Assembly: GCA_902619745.1 (NCBI GenBank)
Contig: CACNFL010000012.1
Location: 1 to 39,252, forward strand
Length of the DNA: 39,252 nucleotides
Origin: an uncultured Pelagibacteraceae bacterium
GTDB lineage: Bacteria; Pseudomonadota; Alphaproteobacteria; Pelagibacterales; Pelagibacteraceae
Reading direction: 5' to 3'
In this document: positions 24,636 to 33,254 of the stretch, piece by piece
Layout: each line of letters opens with the position of its first letter
Numbering within the stretch: the stretch's first letter is position 1
The notes under the pieces: model-generated
Told to the model about the DNA's origin: nothing
The model's input: the letters and a program-made list of their open reading frames with translations, nothing else
The model's database searches: none
Translations under genes and position numbers: made by a program

Positions 24636-26054
24636 ATGGAAAAGAATTTAAGTATAGTTAAAGATCAATTTAAAGAGTTACCAAATAACATCGAAGCAGA
24701 ACAAGCTGTCATTGGTTCTATCCTCGTAAGTAACGAAATATTTGATGAAATAAATACTATCATTGAGGCTTCAAATTTTTATGATCCAATGCATCAAAAA
24801 ATATTTGAAGCAGTAGAAAGTCTTATCTACAAAGGAATGTTAGCTAACCCAATAACTTTAAAAAATTATTTTGAAGATGAGAAAGATGATCTAAATGTTC
24901 CAGAATATTTAGTAAAAATCACAAAGTTTTCTACATCAGTTAGGCAAGCTTTAGAATATTCTAAAATTATCTACGATATGTTTGTGAAAAGAGAATTAAT
25001 CAAAATTTCTGAGCAAACAGTTGATGATGTAAAATTGAATGATCTAGAAACAAATGGGCAAAATATTATAGAAAAAACTGAAAAATCATTGTTTGATTTA
25101 GCAGAGAAGGGTTCATTTAATTCAAATATAATTAAATTTGACGAAGCAATGAAGCAAACTATTGATATGGCTTCAGCTGCCTATAAAACTGAAGGAGGTA
25201 TTGTAGGTGTTCCAACAGGGCTTCGGGATTTAGATTATAAGCTCGGTGGTTTACATCAATCTGATTTAATTATTATTGCTGGACGCCCTTCAATGGGTAA
25301 AACATCTCTAGCAACAAATATTGCATTTAATGCGGCAAAAAATTTACAAGATAGTGGTAAAAAATCTTCAATTGCTTTTTTTTCACTCGAGATGTCATCG
25401 GAACAACTTTCAACTAGAATAATTTCTGAACAGGCGAGAATTAGTTCAAACGATATTAGGCAAGGCAGAATTTCTGATGAACAGTTTGATAAATTTTTAG
25501 AAACTTCTAAAGATATAGCTGACTTACCGCTCTTTATAGATGAAACACCTGCTATAAGTATTGCTGCGATGAGTAATAGAGCAAGAAGAATAAAAAGACG
25601 AAGTGGCTTAGATATGATTGTGGTTGACTACATTCAATTAATGAGAGGGACTACCTCCAATAAAGATGGTAGAGTCCAAGAAATTTCTCAAATTACTCAA
25701 GGACTAAAAGCAATAGCTAAAGAACTTTCTGTACCTGTAGTAGCTCTTTCACAATTATCTAGACAAGTTGAACAAAGAGATGATCATAAGCCTCAATTAG
25801 CAGACTTAAGAGAATCTGGATCTATTGAACAAGATGCTGATGTAGTGATGTTTGTCTATAGAGAAGGATATTATTTACAGAGAAAAGAACCTAGGCCTGC
25901 TACTGTGGAACACGCTGAATGGCAAGCAAAAATGAACGAGGTTGCTCACCTAGCGCAGATTATAATTCAAAAACAACGTCATGGTCCTATTGGTAATGTA
26001 ACGCTTGAATTTGAGGAAAGATTTACAAAATTTAAGGATACTCAATTAAGTTAA
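24636..26054 (+). CDS. dnaB: Replicative DNA helicase DnaB
   Basis: DnaB is the hexameric 5'-3' helicase at the fork. The 472-aa protein has an N-terminal primase-interaction domain (PNNIEAEQAVIGSILVS, about 16-110), a linker, and a RecA-type C-terminal domain with Walker A GRPSMGKTS (216-224), FFSLEMSSEQL, Walker B region LDMIVVDYIQLM and LSQLSRQVEQRDDHKPQLADLRESG. There is no intein. It lies 68 bp after rplI; that gap is AT-rich and shows no hairpin terminator, so dnaB may share the ribosomal transcript or use a weak promoter there. Confidence 0.98.
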   Translation: MEKNLSIVKDQFKELPNNIEAEQAVIGSILVSNEIFDEINTIIEASNFYDPMHQKIFEAVESLIYKGMLANPITLKNYFEDEKDDLNVPEYLVKITKFSTSVRQALEYSKIIYDMFVKRELIKISEQTVDDVKLNDLETNGQNIIEKTEKSLFDLAEKGSFNSNIIKFDEAMKQTIDMASAAYKTEGGIVGVPTGLRDLDYKLGGLHQSDLIIIAGRPSMGKTSLATNIAFNAAKNLQDSGKKSSIAFFSLEMSSEQLSTRIISEQARISSNDIRQGRISDEQFDKFLETSKDIADLPLFIDETPAISIAAMSNRARRIKRRSGLDMIVVDYIQLMRGTTSNKDGRVQEISQITQGLKAIAKELSVPVVALSQLSRQVEQRDDHKPQLADLRESGSIEQDADVVMFVYREGYYLQRKEPRPATVEHAEWQAKMNEVAHLAQIIIQKQRHGPIGNVTLEFEERFTKFKDTQLS

Positions 26055-26075
26055 ATTCCAATATAAAGAGCTTGA

Positions 26076-28472
26076 ATGATAGCTCATTTTTATCAAAACA
26101 TTATCCTTAAAAATCCAAAAGCAATATTTCTATTGTTAATTATTGCTATTTTAAGTTTTGGCTACTATTCAAAAGATTTTAAATTAGATGCTTCATCGGA
26201 AACTTTATTAATAGAGGGTGATCCAGATTTAGCATATTTGAAAGAAGTCTCTGAAAGATATGGATCTAAAGAATTTTTAGTTCTTACCTATACACCAAAT
26301 GAGGGAATGGTAACCGACTCATCAATTAATAATTTATTAAGTTTAAAATATAAAATTCAGAGCCTAAGTTGGGTCCATAGTGTGATTACATTATTAGACA
26401 TTCCACTTTTAAATAATTCAGAAGCTCCCCTTCAAGAAAGACTAGAAAGGTTCAAAACATTAAAAGATGAAGATGTTGATAGAAATCGAGGTTTTAAAGA
26501 AATTTTAAATAGTCCTGTTTTTCGAAATTTTGTCATTAGCGAAGATGGTAAAACTAGTGGAATTATTGTTAACATTAAACAATCTCAAGAATTAGAAGAT
26601 ATAGACAATAAATCAAAAGAAGAAGTTGAAATAATTAAAGATCAAATCAAAAAACAAAATCATCAGAATATTTTAGAAATTAGACAAGTTATTCAAAGCT
26701 ATAGTGATGTTGGAAAAATTTATCTTGGTGGAATACCAATGATTGCCGATGACATGATGACTTTTATCAAAAGCGATATAATAGTTTTTGGTTTGGGAGT
26801 TCTATTATTTATAATTGCTACTTTATGGTTTGTTTTTAGGAACCTTCTTTGGATTGTAGTTCCTATAAGTAGTTGTCTTTTTTCTGTAATAATAATGATG
26901 GGATTACTTGGATTACTAGGATGGAAAGTTACAGTTATTTCATCAAATTTTATTGCACTTATGTTGATTTTAACAATGGCAATGAATATTCATATGAGCA
27001 CTAGGTTTCTTCAGCTTAAAAAAGATTTTCCAACAAAAAATAATTTCGAAATTATTTCCTTAACAACTTCAAAAATGTTTTGGCCAATTCTTTATACTGT
27101 TCTAACGACAATTTTCGCTTTCTTATCTTTAATTTTTAGTGAAATAAAACCTATTATTGATTTTGGCTGGATGATGACTTTTGGTTTAATTACATCGTTT
27201 ATCATTACATTTACTTTGCTACCTACCCTTTTAAACTTTGCACCTACAAATAATATTTCAGTTAAAAAAGAACAGAAATCTAAAATTACAAATTTACTAA
27301 GTTTAATTTCTGTAAATAATAAAAACTCTATCTTCTTAGTAACTGGAATAGTTATAGTATTCAGTGTTATTGGAATAAGTAAGCTTGAAGTTGAAAATAG
27401 TTTTATAAATTACTTTGATAAGAATACTGAAATTTACAAGGGTATGAAGCTTATAGATGAGGAGTTAGGTGGAACCACTCCTTTAGAAGTTATTATAAAG
27501 TTTCCTGAGAGTGAAAAGGTGAAAAAATCTGAAGAAGATGATGAATTTGAAGATTGGGGTGATGAAGAAAATAGTAATGACGAAAAATACTGGTTTACCA
27601 AAGATAAAATTGATCTAATTACATCTGTTCATAATTACCTAGATAGCTTACCAGAAATTGGTAAAGTTCTATCTTTTTCTTCAATTATTAAAGTGGCAAC
27701 TCAATTAAATAATAATAAGCCTTTAGGTACTTTAGAAATGGGGGTGCTTTACTCTAAAATTCCTGAAAGCATTAAAACAGAAATCATTGATCCATATCTT
27801 TCAATTAAAGATAATGAGGCACGAATTAGTTTAAGAATTATAGACTCGCAAGAAGATTTAAGAAGAAATGATTTAATTAACAAAATTAATTTTGATCTAA
27901 AAGATAAATTTGGTTTAGAAGAAAATGATTATAAATTAGCAGGTGTCTTAATATTATTTAATAATCTATTACAAAGCCTGTTTAAATCTCAAATTTTAAC
28001 ATTGGGACTTGTTATGATTGGAATATTTTCAATGTTCATAATCTTATTTAGAAATATTAAACTTTCATTGATTGGTGTTGTTCCAAATTTTATTGCTGCT
28101 TTTTTTATCTTAGGAATAATTGGATTGTTAGGAATACCTTTAGATATGATGACCATAACTATTGCGGCAATTACAATAGGGATTGCGGTAGATAACAGTA
28201 TTCACTATATTTACAGATTTAAAGAGGAGTTTAATAAAATAAAGGATTACAACAAGACATTAAAAACGTGTCATTCAACTGTTGGAGTTGCTATATTAAA
28301 CACTTCAATTACGATCGTTTTTGGTTTTTCAATTTTGGTTTTATCAAAGTTTATTCCAACAATTTATTTTGGTGTTTTTACTGGACTTGCTATGTTATTA
28401 GCTATGATATCTGTATTAACACTACTTCCTGCTTTAATCTTAATTATTAAGCCTTTTGGCAAATCATCTTGA
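26076..28472 (+). CDS. MMPL/RND-family membrane transporter
   Basis: A 798-aa exporter of the RND superfamily (MMPL type) with two similar halves. Each half has one membrane helix (about 17-34 and 418-436), a large periplasmic loop (35-230 and 440-630) and a cluster of five helices. The second cluster contains TIAAITIGIAVDNSIHYIYRF, the part of helix 10 that usually carries proton-relay acids. The second periplasmic loop has a strongly acidic stretch (about residues 483-502) that I do not know from the family. Lipids, hopanoid-like compounds or other hydrophobic molecules are common substrates, but nothing here names one. No membrane-fusion or outer-membrane factor is adjacent. It lies between dnaB and cvpA and may share their transcript. 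Confidence 0.85.
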   Translation: MIAHFYQNIILKNPKAIFLLLIIAILSFGYYSKDFKLDASSETLLIEGDPDLAYLKEVSERYGSKEFLVLTYTPNEGMVTDSSINNLLSLKYKIQSLSWVHSVITLLDIPLLNNSEAPLQERLERFKTLKDEDVDRNRGFKEILNSPVFRNFVISEDGKTSGIIVNIKQSQELEDIDNKSKEEVEIIKDQIKKQNHQNILEIRQVIQSYSDVGKIYLGGIPMIADDMMTFIKSDIIVFGLGVLLFIIATLWFVFRNLLWIVVPISSCLFSVIIMMGLLGLLGWKVTVISSNFIALMLILTMAMNIHMSTRFLQLKKDFPTKNNFEIISLTTSKMFWPILYTVLTTIFAFLSLIFSEIKPIIDFGWMMTFGLITSFIITFTLLPTLLNFAPTNNISVKKEQKSKITNLLSLISVNNKNSIFLVTGIVIVFSVIGISKLEVENSFINYFDKNTEIYKGMKLIDEELGGTTPLEVIIKFPESEKVKKSEEDDEFEDWGDEENSNDEKYWFTKDKIDLITSVHNYLDSLPEIGKVLSFSSIIKVATQLNNNKPLGTLEMGVLYSKIPESIKTEIIDPYLSIKDNEARISLRIIDSQEDLRRNDLINKINFDLKDKFGLEENDYKLAGVLILFNNLLQSLFKSQILTLGLVMIGIFSMFIILFRNIKLSLIGVVPNFIAAFFILGIIGLLGIPLDMMTITIAAITIGIAVDNSIHYIYRFKEEFNKIKDYNKTLKTCHSTVGVAILNTSITIVFGFSILVLSKFIPTIYFGVFTGLAMLLAMISVLTLLPALILIIKPFGKSS

Positions 28473-29017
28473 TGTTAGAAATCATAAAAGATTTTTATAA
28501 AGCAATATCAATAATTGATTTAATTTATTTAATTTTAACAATCCTTTCTTTGATAAATTGTTACAAAAAGGGCTTCATTTTAAGTATTCTCTCAATGGCT
28601 AAATGGTTGCTTGCATACATAATTACATTAATTCTATTTCCAAAGATTAAACCCTATGTAAAAGACATGATTGATAATGAGTATGTACTCGATGTTGGTT
28701 TGGGAATAGTAATATTTGTCGTTGTTATATTTTTAGTTTTATTAGTAAATAAAGGAATCAGTAAAGCAGTCAGATATACAGGAATCGGTGGCTTAGATAC
28801 GACATTTGGATTCTTTTTTGGTTTTATAAGAGCTTACATTATATCTGTTTGTATCTTTTCGGGAGCTCATATCGTTTATAATTATGATAAATGGCCGATA
28901 AATTTTGACAAATCATACGTCTTTCCATATTTAGAAAAAGGTAGTAGTTATCTGATAAAAGAATTTCCTAATGAAAAAACATATCAAGATTCTAAAGAAA
29001 AAATTACAGATTTATAA
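28472..29017 (+). CDS. cvpA: CvpA family membrane protein
   Basis: A 181-aa inner-membrane protein with four predicted helices (about 12-30, 38-58, 75-96, 113-133) and the CvpA pattern: DLIYLILTILSLINCYKKGFILSIL, RYTGIGGLDTTFGFFFGFIRAYI. The molecular role is unclear; CvpA is linked to envelope homeostasis and colicin V export, and is often next to purF. I chose ATG 28472, forming TGATG with the preceding stop; a TTG one codon earlier is also possible. Its 3' end overlaps purF by 47 bp. Confidence 0.88.
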   Translation: MLEIIKDFYKAISIIDLIYLILTILSLINCYKKGFILSILSMAKWLLAYIITLILFPKIKPYVKDMIDNEYVLDVGLGIVIFVVVIFLVLLVNKGISKAVRYTGIGGLDTTFGFFFGFIRAYIISVCIFSGAHIVYNYDKWPINFDKSYVFPYLEKGSSYLIKEFPNEKTYQDSKEKITDL

Positions 29018-30452
29018 TCCAAGACTGAAAGAAGAATGTGGAGTTTTTGGTATTAGCAATGCAAAGGATGCTTCGGCTCTAACTGCACTAGGGCTTCATG
29101 CTTTACAACACAGAGGTCAAGAAGGTTGTGGAATAGTTACTTTTGATGGAGAAAAATATTATTCAGAAAAAAGATTTGGTCTAGTTGGTGATAATTTCAA
29201 CAAAGAAAAAGTACTTAATAATCTTAAGGGAAATTATGCAATTGGCCATAACAGATACAGCACAACTGGAAACAATATATTAAGAAATATACAGCCTTTT
29301 TTTGCTGACACCAATGCAGGTGGTATTGGAGTTGCGCATAATGGAAATCTTACTAATTCAATTGCTTTAAGAAATAAACTTGTTGAAGATGGAGCTATAT
29401 TTTATACTACTTCAGATACTGAAACGATCGTTCAATTAATTGCTAAATCAAAAAGACCAAAAACAATTGACAAAGTAATTGATGCAATTTTTCAAATTCA
29501 AGGTGGCTATGCATTAGTGATGTTGACTCAAAACTCATTAATTGGGGTTAGAGATCCTTATGGAATTAGACCTCTAGCAATTGGTAAGCTTGGAAATAGT
29601 TATGTTTTAGCATCTGAAACTTGTGCATTTGATATTATTGGCGCAAAATTTGTAAGAGAAGTTGAAAATGGTGAAATAGTTTTAATTGAAAATAATGAAC
29701 TCAAAAGTATTAAGCCCTTCCCTGCTAAAAAAGTTAGACCTTGCGTATTTGAATATATTTATTTTTCAAGGCCAGATAGTCTAATAGGAGGAAAAACGGC
29801 ATATGAGCATAGAAAAAACATAGGCAAAGAACTTGCAAAAGAAAATAATACTGATGCCGATATAGTAGTTCCAGTCCCAGACTCTGGAAATGCTGCTGCT
29901 TTGGGATTTGCTCAAGAATTAAAAATGAATTTTGAGCATGGATTAATTCGAAACCATTATGTTGGAAGAACTTTCATTGAACCTAGCCAGAAAATTAGAA
30001 GCTTGGGTGTTAAATTAAAATTAAATGCTAATCAAACAACAATTAAAAATAAAAAAATAATTCTAATTGATGACTCTCTTGTTCGAGGAACAACGTCCTA
30101 TAAAATTGTTAAAATGCTTTATGATGCTGGAGCAAAAGAGGTTCATGTGAAAATTGCGTGCCCTGAAATAAGATACCCAGATTTCTATGGTGTAGATACA
30201 CCTACAAAAAAAGAGTTGTTAGCAGCAAATAAAACTAATGATGAAATTTGTGAATATATTGGAGCTAAATCTTTAAGATTTTTATCAATAGAAGGTTTGT
30301 ATAAAGCTATTGGTTTTGAAAAAAGAAACGAAACATATCCACAATTAACAGATCATTATTTCACAGGCGAATACCCTGTTAAATTAGTAGATGAATTAGG
30401 AGATAATAAAATAACTCAATTATCTTTATTAAGTACTGGATCAAACAATTAA
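28971..30452 (+). CDS. purF: Amidophosphoribosyltransferase (glutamine PRPP amidotransferase)
   Basis: PurF catalyses the first committed step of purine synthesis. The 493-aa protein has an N-terminal nucleophile glutaminase domain with catalytic cysteine in EECGVFG (Cys23, exposed after removal of a basic propeptide of about 22 residues), GHNRYSTTG, SDTETIVQLI, and a phosphoribosyltransferase domain with the PRPP loop IILIDDSLVRGTTS. Of the four cysteines that hold the 4Fe-4S cluster in the Bacillus type, only the one in VRPCVFEY is present; the others are changed (YPDFYGVD, DHYFTGEYP), so no cluster is expected. The only suitable start, ATG 28971, lies 47 bp inside cvpA. cvpA-purF linkage is widespread. 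Confidence 0.96.
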   Translation: MKKHIKILKKKLQIYNPRLKEECGVFGISNAKDASALTALGLHALQHRGQEGCGIVTFDGEKYYSEKRFGLVGDNFNKEKVLNNLKGNYAIGHNRYSTTGNNILRNIQPFFADTNAGGIGVAHNGNLTNSIALRNKLVEDGAIFYTTSDTETIVQLIAKSKRPKTIDKVIDAIFQIQGGYALVMLTQNSLIGVRDPYGIRPLAIGKLGNSYVLASETCAFDIIGAKFVREVENGEIVLIENNELKSIKPFPAKKVRPCVFEYIYFSRPDSLIGGKTAYEHRKNIGKELAKENNTDADIVVPVPDSGNAAALGFAQELKMNFEHGLIRNHYVGRTFIEPSQKIRSLGVKLKLNANQTTIKNKKIILIDDSLVRGTTSYKIVKMLYDAGAKEVHVKIACPEIRYPDFYGVDTPTKKELLAANKTNDEICEYIGAKSLRFLSIEGLYKAIGFEKRNETYPQLTDHYFTGEYPVKLVDELGDNKITQLSLLSTGSNN

Positions 30453-30455
30453 GTT

Positions 30456-31013
30456 ATGAAAACAGTAAATTTTACTGAAATGAAAAATGGAACTAAGGAA
30501 GATTATGAGCTCCTTGAAAAATTTGAGAAAAACTTTGAAAGACAAACAGCTGAGAGAGTTTTAAATTATTTATCTAAACAAACTAATACTTTAGAAGGTT
30601 ACAAAATCACTAGACTAGAACACTCTTTACAAGCTGCAACAAGAGCTTTTAAAAATAAAGAGAGTGATGAAATGGTTGTTGCAACTTTACTACATGATAT
30701 TGGAGATGATTTAGCACCAATGAATCATTCTCAATATGCTGCATCAATTCTGAGACCTTATGTTTCAGAAAGAACTTATTGGATTGTTTTACACCATGGT
30801 CTTTTTCAAACTTACTACAGCGCTCATCAATTAGGTGGCGATAGAAATGCAAGAGATAAATTTAAAGATCACAAGTATTATAAAGATACGATAGATTTTT
30901 GTGAAAAATATGACCAATGCTCTTTTGACCCTGATTATAAAAGTATGACTTTGGATGATTTTAAGCCGTTAGTTAAAAAAATATTCGCAAAAGAGCCTTA
31001 TTATTATCTTTAA
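30456..31013 (+). CDS. HD-domain metalloprotein, PhnZ/MIOX-like
   Basis: A 185-aa soluble protein with the ligand set of an HD-fold metal site: His56 in RLEHSLQAA, the His80-Asp81 pair in LLHDIGDD, His91 in MNHSQYAA, His113/His114 in VLHHG and Asp153 in KYDQCSFDPDY. The LEHSLQ and YDQ..FDP blocks resemble the mixed-valence di-iron HD oxygenases (PhnZ, TmpB, myo-inositol oxygenase) more than HD phosphohydrolases. The Tyr and Glu that precede the first His in PhnZ and contact the phosphonate are not at the same spacing here, so the substrate is probably different. It is 3 bp after purF and 29 bp before gshA. A phosphohydrolase role is the alternative. Confidence 0.7.
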   Translation: MKTVNFTEMKNGTKEDYELLEKFEKNFERQTAERVLNYLSKQTNTLEGYKITRLEHSLQAATRAFKNKESDEMVVATLLHDIGDDLAPMNHSQYAASILRPYVSERTYWIVLHHGLFQTYYSAHQLGGDRNARDKFKDHKYYKDTIDFCEKYDQCSFDPDYKSMTLDDFKPLVKKIFAKEPYYYL

Positions 31014-31042
31014 ATTTAGGTATAAATCACTACTTACAGCGC

Positions 31043-32338
31043 ATGATTGATTCAAAAGAAAAAATTATAAATTATTTTAAATCAGGTATTAAAGAACCCA
31101 AAAATTTTAAAATTGGGATCGAGCATGAAAAGTTTTTATTTAATAATTTAGAAAATAAAAGGATTGATTATTCAAAAATAAAAGAAATGTTTACAGCTCT
31201 TCTTGAATTTGGCTGGAATCCAGTTTTTGAAAAAGAGAATATCATTGCTCTTAATAAAGGTGGAAAAAATATAACTCTTGAACCAGGTAATCAGATAGAA
31301 TTATCAGGAGATAAATTAAATCATATGCACGAGGCTTGTGCTGAATCACAAGACTATTTGTTTGAACTTAAGCAAGTTACTAAAAAACTAGATATAAAAA
31401 TTGTTAGTGCAGGTTTCGATCCTATATCTAAATTAAGTGAAATCCCAAATAATCCTAAACAAAGATATGAATTGATGACTAAAGATATGCCTCTAGGTGG
31501 TGAACTTAGTTTAGATATGATGTATCGAACATGTGGCACTCAGTTAAATATAGATTATAGCTCAGAAGAAGATTTTATTAAAAAGTTTAGAGTAGCAAAC
31601 TCAATTGTGCCTATTGCTATTGCTTTATTTGCTAATTCCTCAATTGTGGAGAAAAAAAATAGTAACTATTTATCTTACAGATCTAAAGTATGGCAAAATA
31701 CTTCTAGAGGTGGATTGCCTAAATTATTTTTCGAAAATATGAATTTTGAAAAATATGCAGATTTTGTAATTAATTTTCCATTATTATTTATACAAAATAA
31801 AGACCAGTATATTTCAGGTAGGAAATATATTTTTAAAGATTTTATGGAAGGAAAAATCCAAGAAATTGGAAATAGACTTCCAAATGAAGCAGACTTAACA
31901 ACCCACTTAAGCACAATATTTACTGAAAATAGAGTTAAAAAGTATATTGAATTAAGATCAATGGATACATGTGGTTGGGATTGTTTATGTGCAGGACCAG
32001 CTTTCAATATAGGTATGCTTTACGGAAATTTAGAAGAAGTTCATGAACTAATTTCAACATGGGACATCGATAAAATAATTAACGCTTATCTAGAGGCGCC
32101 ACAAAAGGGATTTAATACTCAATTAATGGGTAAAGATCTTCTCTATTGGTCATCTACGCTTTTAGATCTTTCAAGAAAAGGTTTAGACAATAGAGATGTT
32201 TTAAGTAAAAAAGGTAATAGCGAGACTGTATTCCTAAACCATCTACAAAAAGTAATTGATAATAAGACAACAAACGCAGATCATATGATTAGTAAATTTT
32301 CAAAAAACGAAAATTTAGATGAATTATATGATAAATAA
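31043..32338 (+). CDS. gshA: Glutamate-cysteine ligase, plant/alphaproteobacterial type
   Basis: GshA joins glutamate and cysteine with ATP, the first step of glutathione synthesis. The 431-aa sequence matches the plant/alphaproteobacterial group: FKIGIEHEKFLFN near the N-terminus, ITLEPGNQIELSG, MYRTCGTQLNIDYSSEEDF, NTSRGGLPKLFFE, DLTTHLSTIFTENRVKKYIELRSMD. It is distinct from the E. coli-type GshA. Its stop lies within the start region of gshB, so the two form one unit. Confidence 0.95.
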   Translation: MIDSKEKIINYFKSGIKEPKNFKIGIEHEKFLFNNLENKRIDYSKIKEMFTALLEFGWNPVFEKENIIALNKGGKNITLEPGNQIELSGDKLNHMHEACAESQDYLFELKQVTKKLDIKIVSAGFDPISKLSEIPNNPKQRYELMTKDMPLGGELSLDMMYRTCGTQLNIDYSSEEDFIKKFRVANSIVPIAIALFANSSIVEKKNSNYLSYRSKVWQNTSRGGLPKLFFENMNFEKYADFVINFPLLFIQNKDQYISGRKYIFKDFMEGKIQEIGNRLPNEADLTTHLSTIFTENRVKKYIELRSMDTCGWDCLCAGPAFNIGMLYGNLEEVHELISTWDIDKIINAYLEAPQKGFNTQLMGKDLLYWSSTLLDLSRKGLDNRDVLSKKGNSETVFLNHLQKVIDNKTTNADHMISKFSKNENLDELYDK

Positions 32339-33254
32339 AATTGTTGCTGTTCAAGGAAATCATCCTTCTAAACTAAATCCTTTAACGGATACAAGTGTTT
32401 TTTTAGCAAACCAAATTCAGAATAAAAAATATAAAATTTTCTATTACGATCCAAAAAACTTATCAGTTGTAAATTCAAAAGTTATAGCTAAAGGTTTTTT
32501 TATTAAATTTAACTATAACAATAAAAAATTCTATAAAATCACAAAAAAACAAAATCTAGACTTAAGTAAATGTAAATTTATTCTTATTCGCCAAGATCCA
32601 CCTTTTAATCTTGAGTATATTTCAACAACATACATTTTAGATACAATTAAGACAAAAGTTAAAATAATTAACAACCCTACCTCTGTAAGGAATATTTCTG
32701 AAAAGCTGTATTCATCTAAATATCAAAAATATATGCCAGCTACTATTTTTACTCAAAACATGGATGAAATAAAAAAATTTTTCAAAAAAAACAAAAAAGT
32801 CATTTTAAAACCAATTCATAGTTTCAGCGGAAATGATATTCATTTGCTAACTAAATTTAATTCAAAATTGGTTAATAAATTTATAAAAAAACATGATCAT
32901 ATCATGTGCCAAAAATTTCTTCCTAAAATAAGTAAGGGAGACAAAAGGGTTTTTATTATTAATGGGAAAGTATGTGGTGCAATTTCAAGAGTTCCAAAGA
33001 AAGATTCGATTTTAAGCAATATGAGTAAAGGAGCAAAACCAACCAATATAAAATTAACAAGTAAAGAAATTAAAATTTCAAAAATAATTGCAAAAGATTT
33101 AAAAAAAGAAAATATTTTTTTTGCAGGAATTGATTTTATAGATCAAAAACTCAATGGAGATATAAATGTTACATCTCCAACTGGACTTAAAACGCTTTAT
33201 GATCTATCAGGAAAAAATTTAGCTAAAACTTTTTGGAAAGAGCTTAAAGCGTGA
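32328..33254 (+). CDS. gshB: Glutathione synthetase-like ATP-grasp ligase
   Basis: Glutathione synthetase adds glycine to gamma-glutamylcysteine. The 308-aa protein (ATG 32328 chosen because MINKIVAV aligns with the family start; ATG 32319 adds three residues) aligns with E. coli GshB along its length: LIRQDPPFNLEYISTTYIL, IINNPTSVRNISEKLYSS, SKGDKRVFIINGKVCGAISRVP, FAGIDFI and INVTSPTGL. Two ATP/substrate loops differ from what I recall of E. coli: the glycine-rich DGMGGAS is HSFSGND here, and the TRGN loop is ILSN. It overlaps gshA by 11 bp, and position supports glutathione synthesis. The altered loops leave room for a different acceptor amino acid. Confidence 0.88.
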   Translation: MINKIVAVQGNHPSKLNPLTDTSVFLANQIQNKKYKIFYYDPKNLSVVNSKVIAKGFFIKFNYNNKKFYKITKKQNLDLSKCKFILIRQDPPFNLEYISTTYILDTIKTKVKIINNPTSVRNISEKLYSSKYQKYMPATIFTQNMDEIKKFFKKNKKVILKPIHSFSGNDIHLLTKFNSKLVNKFIKKHDHIMCQKFLPKISKGDKRVFIINGKVCGAISRVPKKDSILSNMSKGAKPTNIKLTSKEIKISKIIAKDLKKENIFFAGIDFIDQKLNGDINVTSPTGLKTLYDLSGKNLAKTFWKELKA

